Positions 25,609 to 34,313 are shown, counted from the stretch's first letter. The stretch: DNA of 64,000 bases from UBA9715 sp964553375 (GCA_964553375.1 CAZKKN010000004.1:1-64000); one strand, 5' to 3'. The notes: generated by a model from the sequence alone, not told the origin. Program-made: numbers and translations.

Positions 25609-28437
25609 TCAGAGAAGCATCACGCAGATCACCACGGCAGCAGCCAGGATCGCAACGAAGAACTGAGGGGTGGGCATGGCGAATACCGCCACTCCCACTA
25701 TGAGCGCGGCTATGCCCACGGCCAGACCCAACACCAAGCTCCAGCGGCTTCCCTGCATGCGCAGGAGCGAGAAGGCCACCGCCGCCAGGACCCAACCGCC
25801 AGCTGCAGCCCAGATAAGCGGGTTGGCCAGCATGCGCCCGAAGTTGCGGGTGATGTCCGCATCGGTGAAGAACCAATGGGCCGGGGCATCCCAGCCTATG
25901 AGCGAAAGGCTCCCGAACGAGCCGAGCACCATGGCGACGATCACAGCGAAAAGAGCCGTGACCAGGGCAGGAAGGGGCCTTAAGGACACACCGGCGAACA
26001 GCGGCACCGCCGGACCGAGCCCAATGGCGCCCAAAACCGGCTCGCCGAAGGCCACATTGCCCTCCGCAAAGCCCTCTCGACCGGTGATATACCACCACAG
26101 GCCCGCAGCGATCATGAGGAAAACGCCCACCAGGGGATGCCCTGCAAGCGTTATGGCAAGGCCCAGAAGCTCAAAGGAAGCCACGGTGCCCAAAAACGGC
26201 AGCAGCGCCCCCACAGCGGCGAAGACCGCCGCCCCGATCAAGACCACGGGAAGCTGCATGTCCCCAGCCAGATGTCCGATGAAGGAAAGGTTGCTCAAGC
26301 CGAGGGCTCCTACGAAGGCGCTTCCTGCGCCGCTCGCCCCATGGCAAGCCAACCGGTAGAGGCTATCGGGGATCTTCTCTATCAGGGGCACGTGAACGCT
26401 ATAGGTGGGCTCGCCGCGACCGCGCTTGCGCCCATGGGAGTCGAAGCCCTCAGAAGACCTTTTGCGGTCCCCTCTCCCCTTGCGGCCGAAAAGCCCAACG
26501 CCCTCATCCCGCTCCTGGCGCCCCCGCGGACGGCGGCGTTCCTCCGAAGCTCCCTCAAAGCCCTCATCGCGGTCCTGCTCATCACGGTCACGCCCATGGT
26601 CTCGGCGCCGCTCCTCCCGCGGATGCTCTGCAGCATCGTTGCCACGCTCCCGCCGTTGCCAGGGGAAAAGCCCGAAGGCGGGAGAGGCAGGCTCCTCTTC
26701 GGGCTCATCGGGACCATCGGCCGCCTTGCCGCCGTCCAGGGCATCGTTCACCACTAAGGCAAGCTCCTCTTTACCCGCGGAGCCATCGCCCAAGAACTTC
26801 TCCATCTCCTCGGAGAAATCCTTCACGTCGCTATAGCGCTCTTCTATATCGGGGTCCAAGGCGAAGAAGATCACATCGTCTATCTGCTCGTCTATCTCAG
26901 TCCAGCAAAGGGAGGGCAATACGAGCTCGGCATCCAGGATGGCCCCTTCTGCCTCCTTCAGGCTCTCCGCGAAAAACGGGTTGTCACCGGTGAGCATCTC
27001 ATAGGTCACAGCGGCTAGGGCCCATTCGTCGGTACGGGCATCCAGACCCTCCCGGCGCATCTGCTCCAAGGGCATATAGCCGATGGTACCCCCGCCGGTA
27101 GTGCCCGTTCCCGATGCATCGGCCAAGGTGGCAAGGCCGAAGTCCGTCACCTTGGCCTGCCCCTCGCGGTTTATGAGGATGTTATCGGGCTTGATGTCCA
27201 GATGAAGCACGCCGGCTTTATGGGCCACCATAAGCGCCCCGGCCACAGCGTCGAAGACGCCTGTCACCATATCCAAGGTGAGCACATCGGCGTAGTCGGC
27301 CAGAAGCTCGGTCAGGGTGATGCCCTCCACGTATTCCATGATGAGATAAGCGGTGCGGTCGCGCACCTCGAAGTCATAGACCGTCACGATGCGCGAATCG
27401 GAGAGCTTCGCTGCCGTGCGGGCCTCATCCAGACCCGGCAGATGCGCAAGGGAGGTCACTTGGGCTGTAGCCTGATCAGCTGAATCGCGCCCTTGGGGCC
27501 TCGCTGCCGCCTTCCCCTTGGAGGGAAAGGCCATGGTCTGGTGCACTGTGGGCCCATCGCTTGTGATGGGCTCCACCGCCAAAGCGGCGCTGTTCCAGCC
27601 GTCCTGCCAAGGCTCGGCCGGCTCCTCTTCCTCCAAGGCCGCCTCAAAAGCCTCGTCTTCCTCACTGACGGCTGCAGCCTCTTCTTCCTCTTCCGTCTCC
27701 GGCTCGAAGGTGGCCGCTACCTCTTCTCCGGATGATTCTTGGCCCCAAACCCCTTCATCATCAGCCGTCACCGCTTCCAACTCCGCAGTGTCCGCAGGGT
27801 TTGAAAGATCCGGCTCAGACTCAGGCTCGGATTCGGATTCATCGCCCTCATCGGGGCGCTCGATGGGAGGGACGACGAAGATCTCCGGCACCTGGAGCAC
27901 CTCGGGCAGATCGAGCAGGCTTCTGGTGTCCTTACCCTCCCGAGCATCTTCGGCTTCTATGTATTCCCCCCAAGGGGTGACCCCACGCCAGCTGCTGGAA
28001 GGCGCGGCAGCAGGCTGCTCCTCCTCGTCAACCGGGGCTTCCTTCCCCACGAAATGCCATGCCTCTTCAGCGGGTTCACTGCCCAAAGACCCCTCAACCG
28101 CTTCAGCTTCAGCTTCAGCTTCCGCTTCCGCTGCACGCTCGGCCGCGCGGGCAGCACGGATCTGGGCAGGAGTGCGGGCGGCGATGGTCTTGCGGCGCAC
28201 GGGAGCGGCTGCAACAGCGGCCTCTCCTCCCGATGCTTCAGGTTCGGGGCTTTTGGCAACGGCCTCTGCTCCGGGCAAAGCGGCCCGGTAGGCATCTCGT
28301 TCGGTAAGGGCGATGGTCTTGATGGCCACTTTGCGCTGGATGCGGGGATCCCAGGCGATTTGAACGGTGCCGAAACCACCGCTCCCGGCGGTGCCGATCA
28401 CCTCATAGCGATCCAGTATGGTGTTCTTGCGCGCCAT
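25609..28437 (-). CDS. Membrane Ser/Thr kinase with split N-lobe and multi-TM tail
   Basis: This 942-residue protein is a Hanks-type kinase. The glycine loop GTAGSGGFGTV (15-25) and the ATP lysine VAIK (Lys40) are followed by about 285 extra residues (45-330), rich in Ala, Glu and Ser, before helix C (Glu338 in LPGLDEARTA) and SRIVTVYDFE. The rest is normal: HLDIKPDNIL catalytic loop, DFGLA, GTIGYMPLEQ and DEWALAAVTYEMLTG. A charged linker (about 610-690) leads to a C-terminal domain with eight or so membrane helices. I choose MARKNTILDRYEV as start (AGGG six bases upstream); 21 codons further up have atypical arginine codons. All catalytic residues are present, so it should be active. Confidence 0.88.
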   Translation of the reverse strand: MARKNTILDRYEVIGTAGSGGFGTVQIAWDPRIQRKVAIKTIALTERDAYRAALPGAEAVAKSPEPEASGGEAAVAAAPVRRKTIAARTPAQIRAARAAERAAEAEAEAEAEAVEGSLGSEPAEEAWHFVGKEAPVDEEEQPAAAPSSSWRGVTPWGEYIEAEDAREGKDTRSLLDLPEVLQVPEIFVVPPIERPDEGDESESEPESEPDLSNPADTAELEAVTADDEGVWGQESSGEEVAATFEPETEEEEEAAAVSEEDEAFEAALEEEEPAEPWQDGWNSAALAVEPITSDGPTVHQTMAFPSKGKAAARPQGRDSADQATAQVTSLAHLPGLDEARTAAKLSDSRIVTVYDFEVRDRTAYLIMEYVEGITLTELLADYADVLTLDMVTGVFDAVAGALMVAHKAGVLHLDIKPDNILINREGQAKVTDFGLATLADASGTGTTGGGTIGYMPLEQMRREGLDARTDEWALAAVTYEMLTGDNPFFAESLKEAEGAILDAELVLPSLCWTEIDEQIDDVIFFALDPDIEERYSDVKDFSEEMEKFLGDGSAGKEELALVVNDALDGGKAADGPDEPEEEPASPAFGLFPWQRRERGNDAAEHPREERRRDHGRDRDEQDRDEGFEGASEERRRPRGRQERDEGVGLFGRKGRGDRKRSSEGFDSHGRKRGRGEPTYSVHVPLIEKIPDSLYRLACHGASGAGSAFVGALGLSNLSFIGHLAGDMQLPVVLIGAAVFAAVGALLPFLGTVASFELLGLAITLAGHPLVGVFLMIAAGLWWYITGREGFAEGNVAFGEPVLGAIGLGPAVPLFAGVSLRPLPALVTALFAVIVAMVLGSFGSLSLIGWDAPAHWFFTDADITRNFGRMLANPLIWAAAGGWVLAAVAFSLLRMQGSRWSLVLGLAVGIAALIVGVAVFAMPTPQFFVAILAAAVVICVMLL

Positions 28438-28533
28438 AGCCTTCCCTGCTGCGTTTCTGGTTCGTTTGTTTTTCTGCGCCTGATACTCTTCGGGGTCCAT
28501 GATACCCCAAGAAGAGCGCCCCAAGGGCTGAAG

Positions 28534-29361
28534 CTACAAGCTCACCGCGCATTCGGCGAGAACCCTATCGCCATCCGGCGTGGTCACCAGCAGGGTCCCT
28601 TCCACATCCCCCAGATCCTCCAAGGCAACAGGACCTAGGCTTTCCGCATCGAAGCCGAAGAACACCTCGGCGTACTTACCCGGTTGGATCACCCGGCCAC
28701 CGGAGACCTCCACCATCTTCCCGCGCACGGAGAAGCTGTCCTCTTCGGCCTTCACCCGGATGGCCTCATCGGAATTGTTGGTGACGGTGAGCATATAGCC
28801 ACGGGTCCCCACCAAATCGGTGCGCTTGGCTGTGGCCACGATGGTGACCAGGGAGTCATCGACTATGGTCACAGGCTCCATCTCGATGGTCTGCTCGTTG
28901 GAACTGCTCACCCCTTGGGAGCCGCCCAAAGCCCCTGCCGGGATGGTCTGCAAGTCACTGCGCTTGAACTCCAAGCGATCGGTACCCTGGCTGAAAGACA
29001 GGATGCCATCGGAAAGCGCCAGGTCGATGCGCTGACCATCGCTTAACACCATGGAAGCCTCGGTGGCGCTGACAGGCGTCCATTGGCCGGAGTCGGCATT
29101 GTCGAAAAGGCTCACGGTTGCCTTGCCATCGGCGGTGAACTCCGCATAAACGTTCATGCCCATGGCGGCAAGGCGCTCGATCTCGTCTTCGCCGATCACG
29201 CGCGTGCCGTCGTCTATCTGGCTGAGCTCCCATACGCCGGAGAACGCCTCAACGCTCGCTTTCTCGGGGTTGGAAGCGCCTTCGGAAGAGCTGCAGGCCG
29301 CAAGCCCGAACGCAAGGATGCAAGCGCAGGCCACGCCGGCCAAAACGCGATGAAGTCTCAT
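28534..29361 (-). CDS. Lipoprotein with lipocalin-like domain
   Basis: This 275-residue protein has a lipoprotein signal: basic start, hydrophobic VLAGVACACILAFG and lipobox LAAC, so the mature protein would be anchored outside by its cysteine. A domain beginning SGVWELSQIDDG, with strands such as AEFTADGKATVSLF and LEFKRSD, resembles the beta-barrel seen in the membrane protein at 21.9 kb. A second half (from about residue 155) contains an immunoglobulin-like segment YMLTVTNNSDEAIRVK. The ATG at 29359-29361 has AGAGG seven bases upstream. The gene sits between the kinase and the PurF-like gene; the kinase follows on the same strand and may be cotranscribed. Function unknown. Confidence 0.75.
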   Translation of the reverse strand: MRLHRVLAGVACACILAFGLAACSSSEGASNPEKASVEAFSGVWELSQIDDGTRVIGEDEIERLAAMGMNVYAEFTADGKATVSLFDNADSGQWTPVSATEASMVLSDGQRIDLALSDGILSFSQGTDRLEFKRSDLQTIPAGALGGSQGVSSSNEQTIEMEPVTIVDDSLVTIVATAKRTDLVGTRGYMLTVTNNSDEAIRVKAEEDSFSVRGKMVEVSGGRVIQPGKYAEVFFGFDAESLGPVALEDLGDVEGTLLVTTPDGDRVLAECAVSL

Positions 29362-29394
29362 AGGTTTTCCTCTCCGCGGTCTCATCTTGCCGCT

Positions 29395-29400
29395 ATTATA
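29395..29400 (-). promoter_or_regulatory. -10 box of the lipoprotein gene, inside a palindrome
   Basis: TATAAT on the minus strand lies 34 bases before the lipoprotein start codon and is centred in the short palindrome CGCTATTATAGCG. The palindrome could be an operator, or simply incidental to the -10 box. Confidence 0.45.
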
Positions 29401-29525
29401 GCGAGCCGCCCCGGACCGCGGACCTCTCCGCCCACGATTCCACAGAAGACGCTTGGCTAAATGACGCCCCGTCCACCTGGCCATGGCGTATACTGCTCTT
29501 GCCAAGAAGTGGAAGGGAGATTGCC

Positions 29526-30950
29526 GTGGGCGGATTTTTCGGTGCGACTTCGAAACGCGATGTTGTGCTCGATGTTTTCTTCGGAGTGGATTACCACTCC
29601 CACCTGGGAACGAAAAGCGCTGGCCTGATCTTCTTCGACGAGACGGACGGCTTCCAACGGGAGATCCACTCCATCGAGAACACCCCGTTTCGCACGCGCT
29701 TCGAGGACGACCTTGCAGACTTCCATGGCTGCGCGGGCATCGGCTGCATCTCCGACACGAATCCCCAGCCGCTTTTGGTCCGCTCCCATCTGGGGCTTTA
29801 TGCATTGACCACCGTGGGCGCCATCAACAACGCCGAAGAGCTGGTGGAAAGCTACTTCGCAGATGGCAGCCGCCAGTTCATGGCCATGTCTTCCGGAGCG
29901 GTGAACTCCACGGAGCTCGTTGCCGCCCTCATCAATCAGAAAGAGGATTTCGTCTCCGGCATCAAATTCGCCCAGGAGCAGGTCGAAGGCTCCCTCACCC
30001 TGCTCATCATGACCGCCGACGGAGCGCTGATCGCCGCCCGGGACCCCTTGGGCCGCCTTCCGGTGCTCGTGGGGAGAAACGAGGAGGGCCATTGCGTGGC
30101 CTTCGAATCGTTCGCCTACCATAAGTTGGGCTACGAAGACGCCTATGAGCTGGGGCCGGCCGAGATAGTCCGCATCACCCCCGATGCTTGGGAAACCATC
30201 TCCCCCGCCGGCGACAAGATGAAGATCTGCGCCTTCATGTGGGTTTATTACGGCTATCCCAATTCCAACTACGAAGGCGAGAACGTGGAGATCATGCGCT
30301 ATCGCAACGGCACCAATATGGCTCGCAGCGAGCGGGAGCGCGGTGTTATGCCCGAAGTGGACTACGTGGCCGGCGTGCCCGATTCCGGAACGCCCCATGC
30401 CATCGGATATGCCCACGAATCGGGCATGCGCTTCGGACGCCCCCTCATCAAATACACTCCCACCTGGCCGCGGTCATTCATGCCCCAGAACCAGGACATC
30501 CGCAATCGCGTGGCCACCATGAAACTCGTACCGGTACCCGAGCTCATCAAAGATAAGAGGCTGCTGTTCGTGGATGACTCCATCGTCCGCGGAACCCAAT
30601 TGCGCAACACCGTGGATTTCCTCTATAAATCCGGGGCGAAGGAAGTGCATATGCGCTCGGCCTGCCCGCCCATCATGTTCGGATGCAAGTACCTGTCGTT
30701 CTCGCGCAACGACTCGATCATGGACCTCATCGGCCGGCGCGCCATGCGCAAGATAGAAGGCGACGATAACGAGGACTTCCTGGAGGAATACATCGATTCC
30801 TCCACCGAGAAGGGGCGCTGCCTGGTGCAAACCATCTGCGAGGAGATGGGCTTCGATTCCCTAGGCTATCAAAGCCTCGATGGCATGCTCGACGCCATCG
30901 GAATCGACCGCGACAAGATCTGCACCTATTGCTGGAACGGCCGGGAGTAG
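29526..30950 (+). CDS. PurF-like amidophosphoribosyltransferase lacking Cys1
   Basis: This 474-residue protein has the Ntn-glutaminase plus phosphoribosyltransferase layout of PurF. The PRPP loop VDDSIVRGTQ (349-358) is intact, as are cysteines at positions matching the 4Fe-4S ligands of Bacillus-type PurF (Cys235, Cys387, Cys466 and Cys469 in CTYC). The N-terminus, however, reads MGGFFGATSK, with Gly where the catalytic Cys1 belongs (MCG in PurF), so glutamine hydrolysis should be lost. The start is a GTG at 29526-29528 with AAGGGAG six bases upstream. Either ammonia is used directly or the enzyme has a different role; a canonical purF may exist elsewhere. No other purine genes are near. Confidence 0.85.
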   Translation: MGGFFGATSKRDVVLDVFFGVDYHSHLGTKSAGLIFFDETDGFQREIHSIENTPFRTRFEDDLADFHGCAGIGCISDTNPQPLLVRSHLGLYALTTVGAINNAEELVESYFADGSRQFMAMSSGAVNSTELVAALINQKEDFVSGIKFAQEQVEGSLTLLIMTADGALIAARDPLGRLPVLVGRNEEGHCVAFESFAYHKLGYEDAYELGPAEIVRITPDAWETISPAGDKMKICAFMWVYYGYPNSNYEGENVEIMRYRNGTNMARSERERGVMPEVDYVAGVPDSGTPHAIGYAHESGMRFGRPLIKYTPTWPRSFMPQNQDIRNRVATMKLVPVPELIKDKRLLFVDDSIVRGTQLRNTVDFLYKSGAKEVHMRSACPPIMFGCKYLSFSRNDSIMDLIGRRAMRKIEGDDNEDFLEEYIDSSTEKGRCLVQTICEEMGFDSLGYQSLDGMLDAIGIDRDKICTYCWNGRE

Positions 30951-30981
30951 GCTCGAAAGGCACCCCCGACGAACCACCGCG

Positions 30982-31962
30982 CTAGCTTGCGAGCAGCCCC
31001 TCAAGCCATTGGCGGTAGGCATCGCATGCCTTCTTGGGTGCACAGAGGGAAACGCCGCCGCTCAGCCCCGCCAACCAGCCGAAGAACTGAGGGCTCAGCT
31101 GCACGCGCACCCGCACCTTAGCTGCGGACTTCTCCGCTTTCACCACCTCCACCTCGCTGCCGAAGCGGTCCACCACAGCATCCATGAAGGGAGCCTGCAC
31201 CTTCAAGGTGACCGTTTTCCCCTCGCCGCTGAACATGCTGAAGCTGCGATAGGCGAAATCCTCGTTGCCGTAATTGGCGATGGCCGGGCAGCGGGTGGCC
31301 ACTTGGTCGCTCTGCTGCAGGAGCTCCATGCGGTCGATGCGATAGGTCTTGATCTTGTCGTCTGCGTCATCGTAGGCGGCTAGATAGTAATACCCGTCGC
31401 TGAAAACCACGCTCACAGGCGTGAGGATATAGCGCTTGCCGTCGTGGCGCGCATGGCGCTCCAGATCCGGGCCATAGCTGAAATAGAGGAATTCGATCTT
31501 CCGCTTGGCCTTCATGGCACCGTGGATGCAGTCCACATTGCGGAAGACCGAGTCGCTTTGGTTCTTTATGCGGTCGCGCACATGGATACGCTTATCCAGC
31601 TGTCGGCGCTGTCGCTGGGAGACGAGTCCTTTCAGGCGTTTCACCAACTGGGATGAGCGGCGCTCGCTGAGAAAGCGGCTCGACTGGACGGCATCGACGA
31701 GCATCATCACATCATCGAAGCTCAAAGCGCTACGCACCAAGCCGTAGGATACCGGTCGGGTGGGCAGTTTCTCTATGGTGAACCCCGCTTCCCGCAAAGC
31801 GGTGAGATCGCGATAGACGGATTTGCGTTCGGCGGATATGCCCTGCGCCGCCAGGCGCTCGATCAGCTGGGGCATGGTGAGCCCCTGCTCATCATCGGTT
31901 TCTGTTTCCAGGATGCGCAGAAGCGCGAGAATCTTGAGCTTTTGGTTGTTCTGTGCGGCCAT
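30982..31962 (-). CDS. WYL-domain transcriptional regulator
   Basis: This 326-residue protein has an N-terminal helix-turn-helix of the DeoR-like kind (about residues 8-70: LTMPQLIERL ... ERKSVYRDLTALREAG), and a WYL ligand-sensing domain (about 135-225) containing KIEFLYFSYGP, ILTPVSVVFSDGYYYLAAYD and TYRIDRM. A C-terminal WCX-like extension follows. Such regulators respond to nucleic-acid or nucleotide ligands in several systems. AAGGAGG lies seven bases before the ATG, and a TACAAT at 31991-31996. The neighbouring secreted protein gene on the same strand upstream is a candidate target; nothing in the sequence proves it. Confidence 0.9.
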   Translation of the reverse strand: MAAQNNQKLKILALLRILETETDDEQGLTMPQLIERLAAQGISAERKSVYRDLTALREAGFTIEKLPTRPVSYGLVRSALSFDDVMMLVDAVQSSRFLSERRSSQLVKRLKGLVSQRQRRQLDKRIHVRDRIKNQSDSVFRNVDCIHGAMKAKRKIEFLYFSYGPDLERHARHDGKRYILTPVSVVFSDGYYYLAAYDDADDKIKTYRIDRMELLQQSDQVATRCPAIANYGNEDFAYRSFSMFSGEGKTVTLKVQAPFMDAVVDRFGSEVEVVKAEKSAAKVRVRVQLSPQFFGWLAGLSGGVSLCAPKKACDAYRQWLEGLLAS

Positions 31963-31990
31963 GGGGCGCCCTCCTTGCGTCGGTGCCCCT

Positions 31991-31996
31991 ATTGTA
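31991..31996 (-). promoter_or_regulatory. -10 box of the WYL regulator gene
   Basis: TACAAT on the minus strand lies 29 bases before the start codon, in the short gap after the secreted protein gene. The -35 region is unclear. Confidence 0.4.
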
Positions 31997-32021
31997 GTGC
32001 AGCGAACCGGAGGCGGAATGC

Positions 32022-32735
32022 CTAGCGCGAGGAGATATGCTCGCAGCCATCACCGTAAAGGCTGTATTTCGCCCCTGCGTTGATCTCCAAGCCATCCCAG
32101 GGATCCAATGCGCGGAAATTGGAAAGCGTCAGGTCATCCGGGTCGGTTACCCCCTCATAGCCGATGAGGGTGATCCAATGCTCGCCGAAGCTGGCACCCA
32201 CATGGATAACCGTGGGCCTTCCCACCCTGATCTGGTCATAGGCCTCGCGGAGAAGCTCGCTGTTGGTGCCCACGTTGCGGAAAGAGGAGTTGCCACCGCC
32301 CCAATCGGGCCAGGTGCAACTGTTGCACGTGTAGTAAGAATGATTGCGCACCGTGCCATCCAGCACGGCATCGCCATAGGCGCAGGCGTAAGACGGGCAA
32401 CAGATGGTGTGGCCCGACTCCGCCTGCCAACCCACTTGATCGATATGGGAGCGGTCGTAGGGAATGGTGTATTGCATCGCCTCGGCCTTGGTGGAGACAG
32501 CCTGATGGATGTCATCGAACACCTTGCTGAGCTTGCGCGTGCGCTCCGCGCTTGCCTTAGAGGTGTCCTCATGGCTGTTATCGGAAAGGGATACGATCAC
32601 ATTGCCTTGTGAACGGATAAGCTCATCATTGGCCAAAGACCCAGTGGCGGCGAAAGCCGTGCCCGGAAGCAGGGCTGCTATGAAGGCGACGCTGAGGGCG
32701 AGTCTCGCCAGTGCGCCTTTGTACGTCGAATGCAC
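32022..32735 (-). CDS. Secreted C39-like cysteine peptidase-fold protein
   Basis: This 237-residue protein has a signal peptide (LALSVAFIAALLPGTAFA) and a region resembling the peptidase C39-like papain fold: a cysteine-rich segment HTICCPSYACAYGDAV where the nucleophile would lie, a His in HVGASFGEHWITLIGYEG, and a conserved-type ALDPWDG near the end. A helical region of about 60 residues separates the signal from the catalytic part. The start is a GTG with AAAGGA five bases upstream. A peptidase or amidase acting outside the cell is the likely role; substrate unknown. There are six cysteines, so disulphides are possible. Confidence 0.78.
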   Translation of the reverse strand: MHSTYKGALARLALSVAFIAALLPGTAFAATGSLANDELIRSQGNVIVSLSDNSHEDTSKASAERTRKLSKVFDDIHQAVSTKAEAMQYTIPYDRSHIDQVGWQAESGHTICCPSYACAYGDAVLDGTVRNHSYYTCNSCTWPDWGGGNSSFRNVGTNSELLREAYDQIRVGRPTVIHVGASFGEHWITLIGYEGVTDPDDLTLSNFRALDPWDGLEINAGAKYSLYGDGCEHISSR

Positions 32736-33103
32736 AGGGATCCTTTCGGTCTTAAACAGGTTCGACCAGCCTACTTCAGGTTCCGAAGGGCTCCCTCAAA
32801 CCGACAGTTTGAACACCGTTGCTTAACGATTCGGTCACGACATCCACACGGGAAAGACAAAACACCAGGTCAGCTGCGCACACAACTGACTACATCTTCT
32901 TCACAGGCTCTACAACTTCACAGTTGCTCCACAGGGTTTGATCAGCGAGATACAACGCCTGAAAGCCTGGTCTGCCCGGTAGCGCAGTCAACGGTCCCCA
33001 CCTCTGCGTCCGCTTCTGCAAAAGCAATCAACATGCAGGCAACCGCTTGAAATCGTTCTTCCAACCGAAGGCTCAGGCGCTCCCTAGGGCGAGGGCGGCT
33101 CTC
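32736..33103. other. Intergenic stretch with no recognised gene
   Basis: This is the left part of the 531-base gap between two secreted-protein genes. Composition is less GC-rich than in coding parts and no reading frame shows codon bias, a ribosome binding site or family similarity. It should hold the promoter of the C39-like gene (minus strand), but I cannot point to a good hexamer pair. The right part of the gap contains the candidate RNA listed separately. Confidence 0.5.
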
Positions 33104-33109
33104 TATAAT
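33104..33109 (+). promoter_or_regulatory. -10 box of the candidate small RNA
   Basis: A perfect TATAAT on the plus strand is followed within seven bases by the start of a strongly structured stretch that ends in an intrinsic terminator. The -35 region is not recognisable. Confidence 0.45.
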
Positions 33110-33111
33110 GT

Positions 33112-33245
33112 GAGGTCCCGATGGGAAATCGGGAGGCACCCCGAGCTTGTCCCACCTGTGAAAATCAGCGCAATCGCACCGAGCAGGTGGGACAAACGCG
33201 GCGCTTCTGCCGCAGATAGCAACACCATATCCCACCTCTTTTTTT
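33112..33245 (+). ncRNA. Candidate structured RNA with intrinsic terminator
   Basis: Downstream of a TATAAT lies about 130 bases of noncoding sequence with several inverted repeats: a small hairpin CCCGA/TCGGG (around 33117-33133), a perfect 11-base pair of arms at 33148-33158 and 33184-33194, a hairpin GCGGC/GCCGC (33199-33214), and an 8-base arm at 33230-33237 that pairs with 33185-33192 and is followed one base later by seven T residues (33239-33245). The middle arm can thus pair with either partner, giving alternative structures, one of them a terminator. It matches no RNA family known to me. No plus-strand gene follows directly; the next gene is antisense. Confidence 0.5.
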
Positions 33246-33266
33246 AATTACTGGATCGCAAAAGCC

Positions 33267-34313
33267 CTAAGGTTGGCAGATCTTACACGGATCGTAGCCC
33301 AAGGCCATGGCCTCTTCACGGGTTCCCTGGAAATCCGAGCGGTTCTTCGCCTTCATCTTGCCCACCGATGTGCAATCGGGGCGATGGAACTTATGGGTAT
33401 TGGTATTGAGCACATAGCTCGATGCCACAGCACTCGGGGCGGGAGTGGCATCCTGGGCCGTTTCGGGCGCAACCGCAGCCGCCGGTGCAGCGCCTGTGCT
33501 CTCGCCGGTGGCATAATCGATGCTCACCCCGGGTTCTGCGTTCGGGCACCAAAGGCAGAACTGGAGGCCAGCCCCGCCATCGGCCGCCGACTGGGCCTCC
33601 ATGAGCACTCCCCGGGCCACAAGCTCCTCGCCCAAAAATACTGGCGTGACACGCAAAAGCACTGAGGCACCAGTGGTCTCAACGTAGTAATCTATGCGGT
33701 TTTCTGCGGGCAGCATCCCTTGGGTGTTCAAAGAACGCGTTCCGGTTATGAGATTCAGCGGATTGGCGTTCTCGCCGCTCAACTGATAGCCCAGAAGATG
33801 ACAGCGATTGAAGAGGTATCCGCCATCCACCCAATCGTAACGGATGGTCTGCCAACCGCTCGGCTTTATCATCCCAATGCTCCCCCGCTCTTCCCGGGCA
33901 AGCGTTTCCGGGGTCACGAGCATGAAGGCCGCACCGCACCGACCCAAGGCATCCAGCGAGGAGAACTCCTTGAAAGGCCCACGGGCGCGATCCTCATCGG
34001 TGAAGGAGGGCACTCCCCCGTTCACCTCAACGGATGGACGGCCATCGTAAGAAGGAAGCGAATCCCAATCGATTGCGGCAACCTGGGAGGAAAGCGGATT
34101 GGCCGCCTCCGTGATGACGCTTTCCTCCGATCCTTGAGACACGGCGGAAGAAGCGGCTGCAGCATGCGCGGAAGCGGATTGCTGCGCGCTCGACCCTTCG
34201 GCAGCGCAGCCCGCCAAGGAAAGCCCAACCAAAATCCCCAATGCTAAAAGCGCAGCCAGGGCCTTTGCGGCTGCCTGCTGCGCCTTTCGCCTCATGAAGC
34301 CCTTCTCCACCAC
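33267..34313 (-). CDS. Lipoprotein DNA/RNA non-specific endonuclease (EndA-like)
   Basis: This 348-residue protein is exported: hydrophobic LAALLALGILVGLS ends in a lipobox LAGC. The nuclease domain (about 90-240) is of the EndA/NucA kind, with YLFNRCHLLGYQL, where the DRGH-type His is kept in a divergent NRCH, and the metal-site Asn in NPLNLITGTRSLN. The C-terminal 50 residues form a small metal-site-like module (HKFHRPDCTSVGKM ... DPCKICQP) seen at the ends of other secreted nucleases. AAGGAGG lies before the GTG start; an ATG six codons later with GGAGAAGG is an alternative. It would degrade extracellular DNA or act in uptake. Confidence 0.87.
   Translation of the reverse strand: MVEKGFMRRKAQQAAAKALAALLALGILVGLSLAGCAAEGSSAQQSASAHAAAASSAVSQGSEESVITEAANPLSSQVAAIDWDSLPSYDGRPSVEVNGGVPSFTDEDRARGPFKEFSSLDALGRCGAAFMLVTPETLAREERGSIGMIKPSGWQTIRYDWVDGGYLFNRCHLLGYQLSGENANPLNLITGTRSLNTQGMLPAENRIDYYVETTGASVLLRVTPVFLGEELVARGVLMEAQSAADGGAGLQFCLWCPNAEPGVSIDYATGESTGAAPAAAVAPETAQDATPAPSAVASSYVLNTNTHKFHRPDCTSVGKMKAKNRSDFQGTREEAMALGYDPCKICQP

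Noticed and set aside
28437..28524. A start 21-29 codons upstream for the Ser/Thr kinase
   Set aside because: The extra codons include AGA and CGA, rarely used in this window, and the kinase domain starts normally from MARKN with a ribosome binding site upstream.
33112..33245. Known riboswitches, SRP RNA, 6S RNA or tmRNA for the structured stretch
   Set aside because: The consensus sequences (for example the GGAA tetraloop region of SRP RNA, ydaO or cobalamin boxes) are not present; the element is left unassigned.
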